64,000 nucleotides of DNA from Streptococcus orisratti DSM 15617 (lineage in GTDB: Bacteria; Bacillota; Bacilli; Lactobacillales; Streptococcaceae). Of the stretch, positions 18,728 through 28,085 are shown one piece after another (the stretch's first letter is position 1; each line of letters starts with the position of its first letter). A model generated the notes under the pieces. That model had not been told where the DNA came from. It saw only the letters and a program-made list of their open reading frames with translations, and did no database searches. The stretch spans positions 1 to 64,000 of the forward strand of contig NZ_KB904526.1 of the NCBI RefSeq assembly GCF_000380105.1, written 5' to 3'. The position numbers were made by a program, and so were the translations under genes.

Positions 18728-19312
18728 TTACTTTTTTTCTTTTTTACGAATGACGAAATGCTGTTTAGCAGCTTGAATTTCTCTTTGTTGCTGACGTCTC
18801 ATCTCGCGTTCATCTCGCGCTTTGTTATCTTTTCGCTTCTGGGTACTGAAATGCTTCTTCGTTTTGCTCGTACTCGTCTTTGTTTCTTCTTTGGCTGGCT
18901 TAGCAGAATGTTTGCGTGACGACTTCCGACGTTTCGGCAAACGCTCCTCATCAAAGCTAATTTCCCTGGGCTCTGGATTTTCCAAAATAAAATAAGCACA
19001 ACCAAAATTACAATACTCTTTGATGTAATCATCAAGGCGAGAAATACGGTTGGATTTTTTAACATCTCTGTTATCTTTGTAAAAACCTTTCAACCTCAAT
19101 TGTTCATTGCCCCAATCCCCGACGATATAATCATATTTGAGTAGAATTTCAGAATAACGCTGACTAAAGACAGTTGCATTGAAGGCATCTTTGACATTTT
19201 CTAAAATCATAAACTCAATTCCATCACTCTTGACATAATTATCAAAAGAAATGAATTGTGGACCTGGAAACTTATTGTAATTATACATTTCAGGAGAGAT
19301 TTCTTTTCTCAT
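18728..19312 (-). CDS. yutD: YutD-family protein (DUF1027)
   Basis: The protein is about 194 aa from ATG 19312; GAGGAG immediately upstream supports this start over GTG 19324. The first 125 residues match the YutD fold (FISFDNYVKSDGIEFMILEN, DYIVGDWGNEQLRLKGF). The C-terminal 70 residues are a highly basic, low-complexity Lys/Arg tail, which may bind RNA; that is inference. YutD has no established reaction. Its position directly before rlmN is common in streptococci and hints at a translation-related role. Confidence 0.9.
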   Translation of the reverse strand: MRKEISPEMYNYNKFPGPQFISFDNYVKSDGIEFMILENVKDAFNATVFSQRYSEILLKYDYIVGDWGNEQLRLKGFYKDNRDVKKSNRISRLDDYIKEYCNFGCAYFILENPEPREISFDEERLPKRRKSSRKHSAKPAKEETKTSTSKTKKHFSTQKRKDNKARDEREMRRQQQREIQAAKQHFVIRKKEKK

Positions 19313-19618
19313 CTGGCTCCTCACTTTAGGTTAATTTTCATCTGTAATATCACCTCATTGGCGAAATCTACAATTTCTTCTGTAACCTTTTTATTGTACA
19401 CTATTTTTTGATTTTTGTAAGCAAGAAAACCACATCAACCTCGCTGTACGCATGTAGCCAACACTAAACGTAAACTGAAAGATATAAGATCTGAGTCTAT
19501 TTTCAAAGAGAAAGACTAAGAATGGTAAAATTTCCACTTTCAGCATCATTATAATATCATTTTTTCTTCATACATTTGTGACTCTATGACAAAAGATAAG
19601 AAAAAGTGAGTCAAGAAT

Positions 19619-19655
19619 ATATAAAAAGAAAGGGCGGAGATTATAACCCTTTCTT
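19619..19655 (-). terminator. Terminator of the sus operon
   Basis: On the minus strand AAGAAAGGG (19647-19655) pairs with CCCTTTCTT (19626-19634), followed by TTTTTAT. It starts 9 nt past the GH32 gene. The rest of the 19313-19663 spacer holds only the presumed yutD promoter region. Confidence 0.9.
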
Positions 19656-19663
19656 ATCGCTTA

Positions 19664-21025
19664 CTATCTTAAATTTTTTGTCCCTCTTATGTAACAAGTT
19701 GACGTTAAGCTCTCCTCGCCTTTGTTGACGAAAATTTCAATAGAATTTTTATCTATAAATACATCTATTAAGCTAGCTTTCACTGAAGCAGAACGATGTT
19801 TGGTTGACCACTCTTCTTCCCCACTAAATTGTATGATTAAGTGACTCCTGTCGAGGAAAACCTCTTCTCTCTCTGCATCATAGCCAAATTCAAGATAGTC
19901 TTCATTATTTCCAAGACGATAGGTACTTGTTCCAGTAATCGGTAACGATATTTTTCCGACAGATACTTCCTGTCCAATCGCCACAGTGGTGAATGCTTCC
20001 TCTACAGCTTGCGGTAAAGTTTGAAGAAGTTTGTCACCTGAATTTTTCAAAACTCGTGGCAAGGTCATAATTCCATACCACTTATGACCTAAGTCATTGG
20101 TTACAAGTGGACGTCCCCAGGTATGCATCCAGGCAATCATGACGCGTTCTCCTTCTGGACCTTGGGTTGTTTGAGCAGCATAGAAATCATGACCGTGGTC
20201 AATTTCCTTAAAGGAATCTGCCACAAAGACTTTCTTATCCCAGTCCACATGACCCGTCACAAAGATATTGGAATTGATATTAACAAAATCGTTGCCATCT
20301 TTTTGGTAACGCATAGGAGAGACAATCAGGTATTCTTGTCCGTCTACTTCAAAGTAATCAGGGCATTCCCAAACATGACCTTGGTGGACCTCACCTTTTA
20401 AGAAGATGGACTCAAATTGCCAATCCAACAAATCATCTGAACCCAATAGAACGATACAACCAACACCATCTTTGTGCTTTGTCGCTACTACGGAATAGTA
20501 ACGACCATCTTTCTCGAAAATCTTTGGATCACGGAAATCATTAGCAATGACTTCATCTGGCAAGAGGTCTGCAGTTGCAACAGGATTTTGTTCAACTTTT
20601 TCAAAATGAATACCGTCTGTCGAATAGGCCATATTCTGTACCTGTCTGACAGAACCATCTTCATTGACGATATGCCCTGTGTACATGAGCCAGAGGGTAT
20701 CGTCTTTAACAATAGCAGAACCCGAGAAACAGCCATCCTTATCATAGTCCTTATCTGGAGCAAGAGCAACTGGAAGGTGTTCCCAGTTGACCAAGTCCTT
20801 ACTTTTGGCGTGTCCCCAATGAAGTGAGCCCCACACGCTATCATAGGGATTGTATTGATAGAAGAGATGGTATTCTCCTTTGAAATAAACAAATCCATTC
20901 GGGTCATTGATCCAACCAATTGGAGCTGAAAAATGCTTTTCTGGTTTGTATTCTAAATTGACCTCTGTGTGATGATTGTTAATGTAGGCATTTGCGCGTT
21001 CAACACTATGAGTATTTTTTTCCAT
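19664..21025 (-). CDS. susH: GH32 intracellular beta-fructosidase / sucrose-6-phosphate hydrolase
   Basis: This 453-aa glycoside hydrolase family 32 enzyme cleaves terminal fructose from sucrose or fructo-oligosaccharides. Catalytic residues are visible: the nucleophile Asp in WINDPNG near residue 43, the stabilising Asp in FRDPKIF and the acid/base Glu in WECPD. A C-terminal beta-sandwich follows the five-bladed propeller. There is no signal peptide, so it acts on sugar brought in by the ABC transporter encoded upstream. Gene order matches pneumococcal susH (SP_1795). AGGAGATAAT precedes ATG 21025. Confidence 0.93.
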   Translation of the reverse strand: MEKNTHSVERANAYINNHHTEVNLEYKPEKHFSAPIGWINDPNGFVYFKGEYHLFYQYNPYDSVWGSLHWGHAKSKDLVNWEHLPVALAPDKDYDKDGCFSGSAIVKDDTLWLMYTGHIVNEDGSVRQVQNMAYSTDGIHFEKVEQNPVATADLLPDEVIANDFRDPKIFEKDGRYYSVVATKHKDGVGCIVLLGSDDLLDWQFESIFLKGEVHQGHVWECPDYFEVDGQEYLIVSPMRYQKDGNDFVNINSNIFVTGHVDWDKKVFVADSFKEIDHGHDFYAAQTTQGPEGERVMIAWMHTWGRPLVTNDLGHKWYGIMTLPRVLKNSGDKLLQTLPQAVEEAFTTVAIGQEVSVGKISLPITGTSTYRLGNNEDYLEFGYDAEREEVFLDRSHLIIQFSGEEEWSTKHRSASVKASLIDVFIDKNSIEIFVNKGEESLTSTCYIRGTKNLR

Positions 21026-21033
21026 ATTATCTC

Positions 21034-22647
21034 CTATTCTTGTGATTTTTTATAATCATCATAGTAAGTCTGTTTGATTTTAACATAGTCATCTAGACCA
21101 TATTTTTTCAACTCTGCCTTATAACTGTCCCATTCTTTGTCAATATTTCCCTTAGTTATCCATTCAGAACGTTTGCGAGATACATAATCCTTCATGTCAG
21201 CCTCAATTTGTGCTAGTTTATCCAAATCTTTTTCCTCCATAAAGACTTTTGGATAAATTTCCTCGTTATCCATATAAGGGACATAGTTTTCTTTCAAGAT
21301 ATCTAAACGCCATTTTGCATCATCAGGCATTGTTGTCACCTTTCCATAATAACTGTCTAGAATAGCGAGTGGACCCCCAACTTCCGTTTTTTGACGGATT
21401 TCAGTAGGTGCCTTTCCTTCTAAAGGAAGGTGCTTCAACATTTGATTAGTCTTATCAAATTCAAAAATATTCTGCTGTTTTTTATCCCCATATGTTCCCC
21501 AATTATTTTGCACCGATTGAAGAGGTGCGTATTGAGCGTCAATCCACTTGGCCGTTAGTTCAAGATTTTTATTGGCGCTTGTGATAACCATACGATCCCT
21601 TGAAAAGCCAATATTATTAGTCCTTGTAACATGTTTTCTCCCATCAGGACCTGCTAGGACAGGAAGGACATCATAGGTATCATTCGCACCGGTGATATTT
21701 GCTTTGTCCCAAGTAAAGTAAACACCGTAGAGTTGATCTCCCCCTTTTGAAACATAATTATTAAAATCTTGCTCAAAAGCCTCAGTGTCAATCAAACCTT
21801 TCTCATACAGACTACGCATAAATTTGACTCCTTCTTTGTAGGAATCATCATCTGCTGTAAAGTTTACGGTTCCATCATTTTCAACAACAATATGGTCATC
21901 GTTATCTCCCTCTCCATAAGCTCCGAAAAGAAGTTTAAAATCTTCATTCCCACCATCATTTATGAAAGAAATTGGAATTTCATCTGCTTTGCCATTACCG
22001 TTTGGATCTTGAGTCTTAAAAGCTTCTAGAACTTTAACCAAGTCGTCCATTGTTTGAGGCATTTCTAGGCCAAGTTTGTCAAGCCACTCTTTATTAATCC
22101 ATGCCATGTCATTAACACTGTGAATTGATTCCTTGCCTTCCCCTAATTCTTCGATCCAAGGGAAGGAATAGATGTGTCCATCAGGTGCCGTAATCAAGGA
22201 ACGATATTCTGGATTTTCATCTAAAATTTTCTTGAGATTTGGCATATATTTATCAATTAAATCTTCAACTGGAACAATAACCCCTTGTTTAGCCCAAGAC
22301 ATTAATTCGACATCCGAGGCGCCATCATTGTGAATAGCATCTGGTAAATCACCACTGGAGATATCCAGATTTCGTTTTTCTGCAAAATCTGATTGATAAT
22401 TAGTCCAGTCAATGTGAACACCTGTTTCTTTTTCCAAACGCTTCAAAATCAATTTCTCATTAGGATTCTTAGGAGCCATCGTTGAAGTATTAGTCATAAA
22501 CTTTAGAGTAACTTCTTTTTTTAGTGGAAATGTGATATTTTTCAACTCATAGTCTGGACTAGCAGTACTACTTTTAGAACTACAAGCAGTGAGCAAGAGG
22601 GCACTAGCCAAAACCAACATACTCTTCGTGATAGTATTTTTTTTCAT
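21034..22647 (-). CDS. susX: Fructo-oligosaccharide/sucrose ABC transporter substrate-binding lipoprotein
   Basis: The protein is about 537 aa. The start ATG 22647 is supported by AAAGGAG. A signal peptide ends in a lipobox LLTACSS, so it is lipidated and anchored on the outer face of the membrane. The rest is a family-1 extracellular solute-binding protein of the LplA/SusX type. Between residues ~200 and 235 it has an EF-hand-like DPNGNGKADE segment, as in pneumococcal FusA/SusX, where calcium is bound. It presents short fructans or sucrose to the two permeases. The locus encodes no ATPase, so a shared one (MsmK type) is presumably used. Confidence 0.92.
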   Translation of the reverse strand: MKKNTITKSMLVLASALLLTACSSKSSTASPDYELKNITFPLKKEVTLKFMTNTSTMAPKNPNEKLILKRLEKETGVHIDWTNYQSDFAEKRNLDISSGDLPDAIHNDGASDVELMSWAKQGVIVPVEDLIDKYMPNLKKILDENPEYRSLITAPDGHIYSFPWIEELGEGKESIHSVNDMAWINKEWLDKLGLEMPQTMDDLVKVLEAFKTQDPNGNGKADEIPISFINDGGNEDFKLLFGAYGEGDNDDHIVVENDGTVNFTADDDSYKEGVKFMRSLYEKGLIDTEAFEQDFNNYVSKGGDQLYGVYFTWDKANITGANDTYDVLPVLAGPDGRKHVTRTNNIGFSRDRMVITSANKNLELTAKWIDAQYAPLQSVQNNWGTYGDKKQQNIFEFDKTNQMLKHLPLEGKAPTEIRQKTEVGGPLAILDSYYGKVTTMPDDAKWRLDILKENYVPYMDNEEIYPKVFMEEKDLDKLAQIEADMKDYVSRKRSEWITKGNIDKEWDSYKAELKKYGLDDYVKIKQTYYDDYKKSQE

Positions 22648-22785
22648 AATAAACTCCTTTATCATATTATGATATTTTTATTGTTAAGATATTTTAGCTT
22701 AGAAGGGACAATCCATCTGCACTAGCTTCAACAGTCTAGAAAGAAAGCGAACCTAACAACGTCCGAATTTGATTGTCGAAAAGCC

Positions 22786-23673
22786 TTAACCTTTAAGAGA
22801 ACCTGCCATAATCCCTTTATCAAAATATTTTTGAAAGAAGGGATACATTACAATAAGTGGTAAACTTGAAATGATGATGGTAGCATATTTTATCATTTCA
22901 GCCAATTTCTTCATTTCATTTATAGCTGCCTGAGCCCCAATCATATTTTGACCAACCTCATTTTGAATAAGAATATTTCTAAGCACTAATTGCAATGGTG
23001 CTAAATTAGGATCTTTAATGTAAATCATGGCATCAAAGTAAGAATTCCACTGTCCAACAAAGGCATATAAGAATAAAACAAACATGATTGGTTTAGCCAA
23101 AGGAAGCATAATTTTGATAAATATCTGAAAATCATTAGCACCATCAATGACTGCTGCTTCTACTAATTCATTGGGAATATTTTGAAAATAAGTCCTAGCT
23201 AATATGATATTCCAGACATTAACAGCTCCTGGTACAATGATAGCCCAGACAGTATTCAACATTCCCATCTGTTTTACTAAAAGGTAAGTAGGAACTAGGC
23301 CACCGCCAAAAAACATGGTAAAAATCAAGAAGTAATTAATCCAGCGACGTCCCACTAAATCTTTTTTGGACAAGGGATAAGCGGTCATTACTGAAATGGC
23401 AACTGTCAAAATAGCATAAGCCGTTGAATAGAACAGTGAATTTAAGAATCCCCTAAGGATAGAATCATCACTAAAAACTCTTTGGTAACCTTGAACTGTC
23501 CAATCATTCGGATTTAAGCTAATTCCTTTTGTTGCCAATACCTGAGGATCCATGAAAGATGCAATTAGAATGTATCCCATTGGGACGACTGTGATTAAAA
23601 CAAGCAAAGCAATTAAAATTCGATTGACAATTAGGACACGTCTATCAAAGCTTGTAAACATTTTCGTATTCAT
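22786..23673 (-). CDS. susT2: Sugar ABC transporter permease, second subunit
   Basis: This 295-aa, six-helix MalG-type permease of the CUT1 LplC/YtcP branch shows the EAA loop (EAAVIDGANDFQIFIKIMLPLAKP) near residues 188-211, where the ATPase docks. It follows the other permease by 9 nt and precedes the binding protein by 138 nt. Gene order matches pneumococcal susT2 (SP_1797). Confidence 0.92.
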   Translation of the reverse strand: MNTKMFTSFDRRVLIVNRILIALLVLITVVPMGYILIASFMDPQVLATKGISLNPNDWTVQGYQRVFSDDSILRGFLNSLFYSTAYAILTVAISVMTAYPLSKKDLVGRRWINYFLIFTMFFGGGLVPTYLLVKQMGMLNTVWAIIVPGAVNVWNIILARTYFQNIPNELVEAAVIDGANDFQIFIKIMLPLAKPIMFVLFLYAFVGQWNSYFDAMIYIKDPNLAPLQLVLRNILIQNEVGQNMIGAQAAINEMKKLAEMIKYATIIISSLPLIVMYPFFQKYFDKGIMAGSLKG

Positions 23674-23682
23674 TATAACCTC

Positions 23683-24600
23683 CTAAAGTCCTTCGCCATT
23701 ATTCATACGTTCAACGATTTTATTTACTGAAAGGAGTAAAATCATATTGATAATAGAATTAAATAGGCCAACTGCCGTTGAATAAGAATAATCGCCCGAT
23801 ACCAAACCTACTTTATAGACATAAGTCGAAATAATTTCAGAAGCCGTTAGGTTAAGAGAGGTTTGCATCAAAAATGCCTTTTCATAACCAACATTCATAA
23901 TACTTCCAGCCGCAAGAATGAATTGAATGACCATGATTGGTTTCAATGCTGGTAAGTCAATATGGCGGATGCGTTGAAAAATATTAGCACCATCTAGTTG
24001 GGCTGCTTCAATCAAAGAAGTATCTACATTAACTAAAGTTGCAGTATATAGAGTTGAAGCCCAACCCATACCTTGCCAAATACCACTGAAAATATAGAGT
24101 GGCCTAAAAAATTTTGGATCCGTCATAAAGCTAGCCTTGATTCCAAAAACTGATAATAGGCTATTAACAGGCCCTTCTACAGAGAAGAATAGGAAGAGCA
24201 TCCCGACAATAACAATTACTGAAATAAAATTTGGAGCATATAAAATCAGCTGTACACGTTTTTTAACTTTATCACTCATCAGCTGATTAAGCATTATAGC
24301 CAATATAATAGGTGGAAAAAATCCAAGTAAAAGACCATAAACACTCAATTTCAAGGTGTTAGAAAGCAACAATCTAAAATTAGGTGATGAAAGGAATTGT
24401 TGAAATTCCTGAAAACCTACCCATGGACTCTTAAGAATCCCTAGAAGGGGATTGTAATCTTTAAAAGCGATGAGTACACCATACATAGGAATGTACTTGA
24501 AAATAAATGTTAAAAGTAGACCTGGAACCAACAACAGCAAGAGTAACTTCTGTCGTTTGATTCTAACCCATAAACTTGGCTCCGTGACAATTTTTTTCAT
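23683..24600 (-). CDS. susT1: Sugar ABC transporter permease, first subunit
   Basis: The permease is 305 aa from ATG 24600; AAGGAGGAG just upstream decides this start over an in-frame ATG at 24678. It is a six-helix LplB-type permease with EAA loop EAAQLDGANIFQRIRHIDLP near residue 200. It is the first gene of the sus operon, and its leader of about 140 nt carries two identical palindromic operators. It forms the channel with SusT2. Confidence 0.92.
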   Translation of the reverse strand: MKKIVTEPSLWVRIKRQKLLLLLLVPGLLLTFIFKYIPMYGVLIAFKDYNPLLGILKSPWVGFQEFQQFLSSPNFRLLLSNTLKLSVYGLLLGFFPPIILAIMLNQLMSDKVKKRVQLILYAPNFISVIVIVGMLFLFFSVEGPVNSLLSVFGIKASFMTDPKFFRPLYIFSGIWQGMGWASTLYTATLVNVDTSLIEAAQLDGANIFQRIRHIDLPALKPIMVIQFILAAGSIMNVGYEKAFLMQTSLNLTASEIISTYVYKVGLVSGDYSYSTAVGLFNSIINMILLLSVNKIVERMNNGEGL

Positions 24601-24613
24601 GTCTCCTCCTTTT

Positions 24614-24625
24614 TGAAACGTTTCA
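24614..24625. promoter_or_regulatory. LacI-type operator, proximal copy
   Basis: TGAAACGTTTCA is a perfect 12-bp palindrome with the central CG typical of LacI-family sites. It lies 13 nt before the susT1 start codon, overlapping the region next to its ribosome binding site. An identical copy lies 79 bp upstream. The natural reader is SusR. Confidence 0.8.
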
Positions 24626-24692
24626 TTTTTAAAGTTATTATTTAGGGTAAAGTAGCATTCACTAGGAGAATAGCTCATTACCCTTTATTTTT

Positions 24693-24704
24693 TGAAACGT
24701 TTCA
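24693..24704. promoter_or_regulatory. LacI-type operator, distal copy
   Basis: This is a second perfect TGAAACGTTTCA, about 40 nt downstream of the predicted sus transcription start. Two operators spaced 79 bp apart within the leader suggest a roadblock or DNA loop by SusR. The flanks (TTTTTT before, TTTTTT after) are alike in both copies. Confidence 0.8.
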
Positions 24705-24748
24705 TTTTTTGCTTTTAAAAAAAAGTAAAATCACTTACCTACACAAGT

Positions 24749-24777
24749 ATAATAACATTGATAGCGTTTTCTGTCAA
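24749..24777 (-). promoter_or_regulatory. sus operon promoter with embedded cre-like site
   Basis: On the minus strand TTGACA (24772-24777), 17 nt and TATTAT (24749-24754) form a near-consensus promoter. TGATAGCGTTTTCT (24759-24772, + strand) matches the CcpA cre pattern TGWNANCGNTNWCA except for the last base, and fills the spacer. The -35 box overlaps the stop codon of susR. Confidence 0.82.
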
Positions 24778-25784
24778 TATAAATTTTTACTTTTTTCATT
24801 TTTTGTTGTCGGACCTTCAATATAAGTTATTGGTAAAGTTACCTGTAACTTGTATGGCTGATTAGCAATGATACTCATTAAAATTCGAACAGCCTCTTTT
24901 GCCATCTCTTTTAATGGTTGTTTCATAGTGGTAACTGGGTACTCTCTCTCCTCTGCCTGACGAATTCCATCGTAACCAATAACTTGTACATCTTCTGGCG
25001 TTCTTTTCCCCAGTTTTTCTAGTATGCGAATAACATCTAAAGCTGTGAAATCATTGATTGCAAAAACACCATCTATCGTTGGATATTTTTCCAAAAACTC
25101 CCTAAGCTGAATCTGAAAATCACCCGAGTTCTCTTCAAAATCAAAGATATGATAAGTTTGTTTTTGTGATTTTAGATATGCCTCAAAATAGTAACGACGA
25201 TTTTTCGTTTCATTAACAGTATCATTGTGTCCACCAACAAAAGCAAATTCTTTACATCCCTTCTCAATTAATTTCTTCGCCGCTAATTCTGCACCTGACT
25301 TATTATCAGATGTTACACAAGGAATATTTTTATCAGTATAGGTTCGATCAATACTAACAAAAGGGATATTAGTTGCCAGATAATCTTCAATCGGGCTATA
25401 GGTAATTGCTATAATCCCATCAACTTTATTTTCTTGAAGCATCTTGATATATTCAATCTCTCCCTTACCACCTGCAATGTTACATAATAACAATTTATAA
25501 TTAAGGCGACTCAGTTCCCTTTCAACGTAGAAAGCAAACTCTGAAAAAAAAGGATGCCAGATAGTAGGAACGATTATAGCAACTGTTTCTGTTTTATTTT
25601 TTTTCATCCCTCGAGCATAAGCATCTGGAATATAATTTAATTCCTCAATAGCTTGATTAACTTTTTTCAAAGTCACTTCTTTAATTCCATGTTCATGATT
25701 TATCACACGAGAAACCGTACCAACACTTACTCCAGCTAAAGTGGCAACATCTTTCATCGTTACCGATGTCCTATTGTTTTTCAT
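24774..25784 (-). CDS. susR: LacI-family repressor of the sus locus
   Basis: The protein is 336 aa. The N-terminal LacI helix-turn-helix is VTMKDVATLAGVSVGTVSRVIN, and the remainder is a periplasmic-binding-protein-like ligand domain. It should bind the two TGAAACGTTTCA palindromes below the sus promoter and release them when a sucrose or fructan-derived ligand is present. GGAGG precedes ATG 25784. A cre-like site lies above its own start. Gene order and orientation match pneumococcal susR (SP_1799). Confidence 0.92.
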   Translation of the reverse strand: MKNNRTSVTMKDVATLAGVSVGTVSRVINHEHGIKEVTLKKVNQAIEELNYIPDAYARGMKKNKTETVAIIVPTIWHPFFSEFAFYVERELSRLNYKLLLCNIAGGKGEIEYIKMLQENKVDGIIAITYSPIEDYLATNIPFVSIDRTYTDKNIPCVTSDNKSGAELAAKKLIEKGCKEFAFVGGHNDTVNETKNRRYYFEAYLKSQKQTYHIFDFEENSGDFQIQLREFLEKYPTIDGVFAINDFTALDVIRILEKLGKRTPEDVQVIGYDGIRQAEEREYPVTTMKQPLKEMAKEAVRILMSIIANQPYKLQVTLPITYIEGPTTKNEKSKNLY

Positions 25785-25821
25785 TTCATTCCTCCATTAT
25801 TTGTTCTATTCTATCATGATT

Positions 25822-25835
25822 TGAAATCGTTTTCT
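25822..25835. promoter_or_regulatory. cre-like site upstream of susR
   Basis: TGAAATCGTTTTCT matches TGWNANCGNTNWCA at all but the last base and sits 38 nt upstream of the susR start. It suggests CcpA control of the repressor as well as of the operon. Confidence 0.55.
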
Positions 25836-25881
25836 AGTATCTTGAAAATTTTTTTGGAAAAATTATCTCATGCTATTCTCT

Positions 25882-26124
25882 TCACCTCAAGTCCTCTCCT
25901 CGCTTATAGGTTCTCATTTTCAAAATAAAACTGATAATTTCCTGTACTAACCAAAGCAAAATACAACAGAGTGACCAGAGCAATAATGATAACCATTTCA
26001 TTTTTGCAGTCTGATAGATACCATTGCCATCAACCGATCGAATGTAGATTAAAAAAGCACCATCTAAATAAATCATGAGCAAGGCGAGTCGCAATCCTAT
26101 AAGTAAACGTTTTTTCCAAGTCAT
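25882..26124 (-). CDS. Small uncharacterised membrane protein (80 aa)
   Basis: The protein is 80 aa from ATG 26124, with AAAAGGTGG upstream; a GTG at 26133 is possible but lacks a site. Two hydrophobic helices (about residues 7-25 and 43-68) flank a short polar loop, and the C-terminus is basic. It stands between susR and sepM on the same strand. No family is recognised. Confidence 0.6.
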   Translation of the reverse strand: MTWKKRLLIGLRLALLMIYLDGAFLIYIRSVDGNGIYQTAKMKWLSLLLWSLCCILLWLVQEIISFILKMRTYKRGEDLR

Positions 26125-26240
26125 TCTAACCACCTTTTAGATTACTTCATTTTCACTATATAGATTAACAAGGAAAGCTTAAGAAAAAATTAACCAGAAA
26201 GTTATAAAACTTGCCAAAGAAGTTTCTCTGGCAAGTTTTC

Positions 26241-27326
26241 TTAATTTCCTGTTTTCTTTAAGTAGTCAATAGCCTCTTGAGCAGTCGTGACAGGAACAAT
26301 TTTCATTTTTGTCCCAATTTTTTTAGCAGCAGCCAGTGCTTCTTGATAGTTTGTTTGAGCATCAGGATTTGCTTTTAGTGTTGCTTCATCCACTGGATTA
26401 TTTGGAACAAAGAAAATTTCCGCACCAGATTCTGCTGCCGAAACCACTTTGAGTCCTGCACCACCGATATCTCCAACAGAACCATCTGCCTCAATCGTCC
26501 CTGTCCCAGCAATAATGCGACCCTTACGCAAATCAGTACCTACCAACTGGTCATAAATATCAAGGGTAAACATCAATCCTGCACTTGGACCACCCACGCC
26601 TTCTGTTGAAAAATCAATATTGACATCCGAATCAACCTCAGTATGATCTACTAGACCAATTCCGATACCATTCTTACCATTTTCTAGCTTGATAATTTTA
26701 CCTTTAGCTTCTTTTTTCTTATCATCAGAGGTATATTGAACAGTCACTTTAGAGCCTAATTTCAAACTAGACACATATGCTATCAGTTCTTTTGAACTGC
26801 TGAAAGTCTTATCATTAACTCCAGTTACCGTATCAGCAATGTGTAAACTATCCTTAAAAGTAGAATCCTCGCTGATACTTAGGACATACACACCCTTGTA
26901 ATCTAATTTTGCTTTTTCTCCAGCCAATTGCAAAGCTTGATAGGTTGCCGTATTTTGAGAACTTTGCATATAATAATCATTAATGCGTAGATAGTCTTCG
27001 TCACTAGTTCCACCGGTCATCTCTTCAGCACTAATAATTTCAGTAAAAGGCGTAGCCCAAGCATAAATAATCTGAGCAAGGGTAGCACGACTGACAGTCA
27101 CTGCTACAAAATTATAAGAACCTTTTTCCTTATCCTCATCTTTGCCAACGGTTAACACACTGCGAATATCATAAGCTCCCCCAGGCGATTCCATATAATA
27201 TGGTAAAGGGACAAAAAGGCTAAAAATGATAAAAACAACCAAGAGCGACAAGAGCCACCATTTAAAGCGATTTAAAAAGTGACCGATTTTTTTTAAAGGA
27301 TGTTTTTTAATTGTCTTTGTTTCCAA
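26241..27326 (-). CDS. sepM: PDZ-Lon membrane serine protease, SepM-like
   Basis: The protein is about 361 aa. The start is TTG 27326, chosen because GGAGGAAACAT directly precedes it; longer frames run deep into coaD. It has one N-terminal membrane helix, an extracellular PDZ domain (about residues 120-200) and a Lon-type catalytic domain with Ser in GGPSAGLM and Lys in GAGLKVVSAAESG. In S. mutans SepM trims the competence peptide CSP. The substrate here is unknown. It overlaps the end of coaD by 20 nt, so the two are coupled. Confidence 0.88.
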   Translation of the reverse strand: METKTIKKHPLKKIGHFLNRFKWWLLSLLVVFIIFSLFVPLPYYMESPGGAYDIRSVLTVGKDEDKEKGSYNFVAVTVSRATLAQIIYAWATPFTEIISAEEMTGGTSDEDYLRINDYYMQSSQNTATYQALQLAGEKAKLDYKGVYVLSISEDSTFKDSLHIADTVTGVNDKTFSSSKELIAYVSSLKLGSKVTVQYTSDDKKKEAKGKIIKLENGKNGIGIGLVDHTEVDSDVNIDFSTEGVGGPSAGLMFTLDIYDQLVGTDLRKGRIIAGTGTIEADGSVGDIGGAGLKVVSAAESGAEIFFVPNNPVDEATLKANPDAQTNYQEALAAAKKIGTKMKIVPVTTAQEAIDYLKKTGN

Positions 27327-27798
27327 ATGTTTCCTCCACTTCTTTGACGACACTTTCAGGAACATACTTACTGATATCAGTCTTAAAATAAATAAGTTCG
27401 CGAACATGTGTTGAACTAACATACTTCCATTCTAACATGGTCATTAGGTAAACCGTCTCTAACTCGGGTGCTAATTCATGATTGTAAAAATCAAGACGAG
27501 CTTCCAAGTCAATATCCTCTGAACCGCGTAAGCCTCGAACCAGATGCGTCGCCCCAACTTGCTTAGCGACAGTAACCGCTAAAACATCATGCGCTGTTAT
27601 AATCTGGACATTTTCCAAATCTGCCAAAGCCTCAGTCAACATCCGCTGACGCTGCTCAATGCTAAAAAGACCTTTTTTATCCTTATTGTAAAAAATTCCA
27701 ACATATAGCATATCGAAAAGGCAACTAGCACGCTTGATGATATCCACATGCCCATTGGTCACCGGATCAAAGGATCCCGCAAAAAGTCCAATTGTCAT
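27307..27798 (-). CDS. coaD: Phosphopantetheine adenylyltransferase
   Basis: CoaD (163 aa, usual length) transfers AMP from ATP to 4'-phosphopantetheine, the penultimate step of coenzyme A synthesis in the cytoplasm. The nucleotidyltransferase motif GSFDPVTNGHVDII lies at residues 8-21 and the ISSTHVRELI-like motif near residue 128 (VSSTHVRELI). ATG 27798 overlaps the preceding small gene by 4 nt. It is part of the rsmD-orf-coaD-sepM cluster. Confidence 0.96.
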   Translation of the reverse strand: MTIGLFAGSFDPVTNGHVDIIKRASCLFDMLYVGIFYNKDKKGLFSIEQRQRMLTEALADLENVQIITAHDVLAVTVAKQVGATHLVRGLRGSEDIDLEARLDFYNHELAPELETVYLMTMLEWKYVSSTHVRELIYFKTDISKYVPESVVKEVEETFGNKDN

Positions 27799-28085
27799 AC
27801 TTCGACCTTCTCTCTAGCCAGTCCAAGATAAACTAGCGCAGCAAATAGCGGAACCAGAGGTGTTCCAGAACTCCCCTTACCAAGCCAATTGAGCACAGCC
27901 AATATTGCGAAAAGACCCGATACCACCAAATAACCCTTGTTCCAAGTTACTGTCATAGCTGGTACATCTTCACCAGACTCCACTTTGAGACGACGCTTGC
28001 TAGCAACAACGCGAGCCGCACCTAGTTTAACGATGGCCGTTAGTAACACTAAAATCAACAAAAACCAATCACTATTACTTAACAT
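27795..28085 (-). CDS. Small conserved membrane protein between rsmD and coaD (96 aa)
   Basis: The protein is 96 aa with hydrophobic helices near residues 6-25 and 50-86 and a short charged cytoplasmic loop (VVASKRRLKVESGEDV). It overlaps rsmD by 11 nt and coaD by 4 nt, so it is a genuine operon member. AAGGTGACAG precedes the start. No function is known to me. Confidence 0.75.
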   Translation of the reverse strand: MLSNSDWFLLILVLLTAIVKLGAARVVASKRRLKVESGEDVPAMTVTWNKGYLVVSGLFAILAVLNWLGKGSSGTPLVPLFAALVYLGLAREKVEV

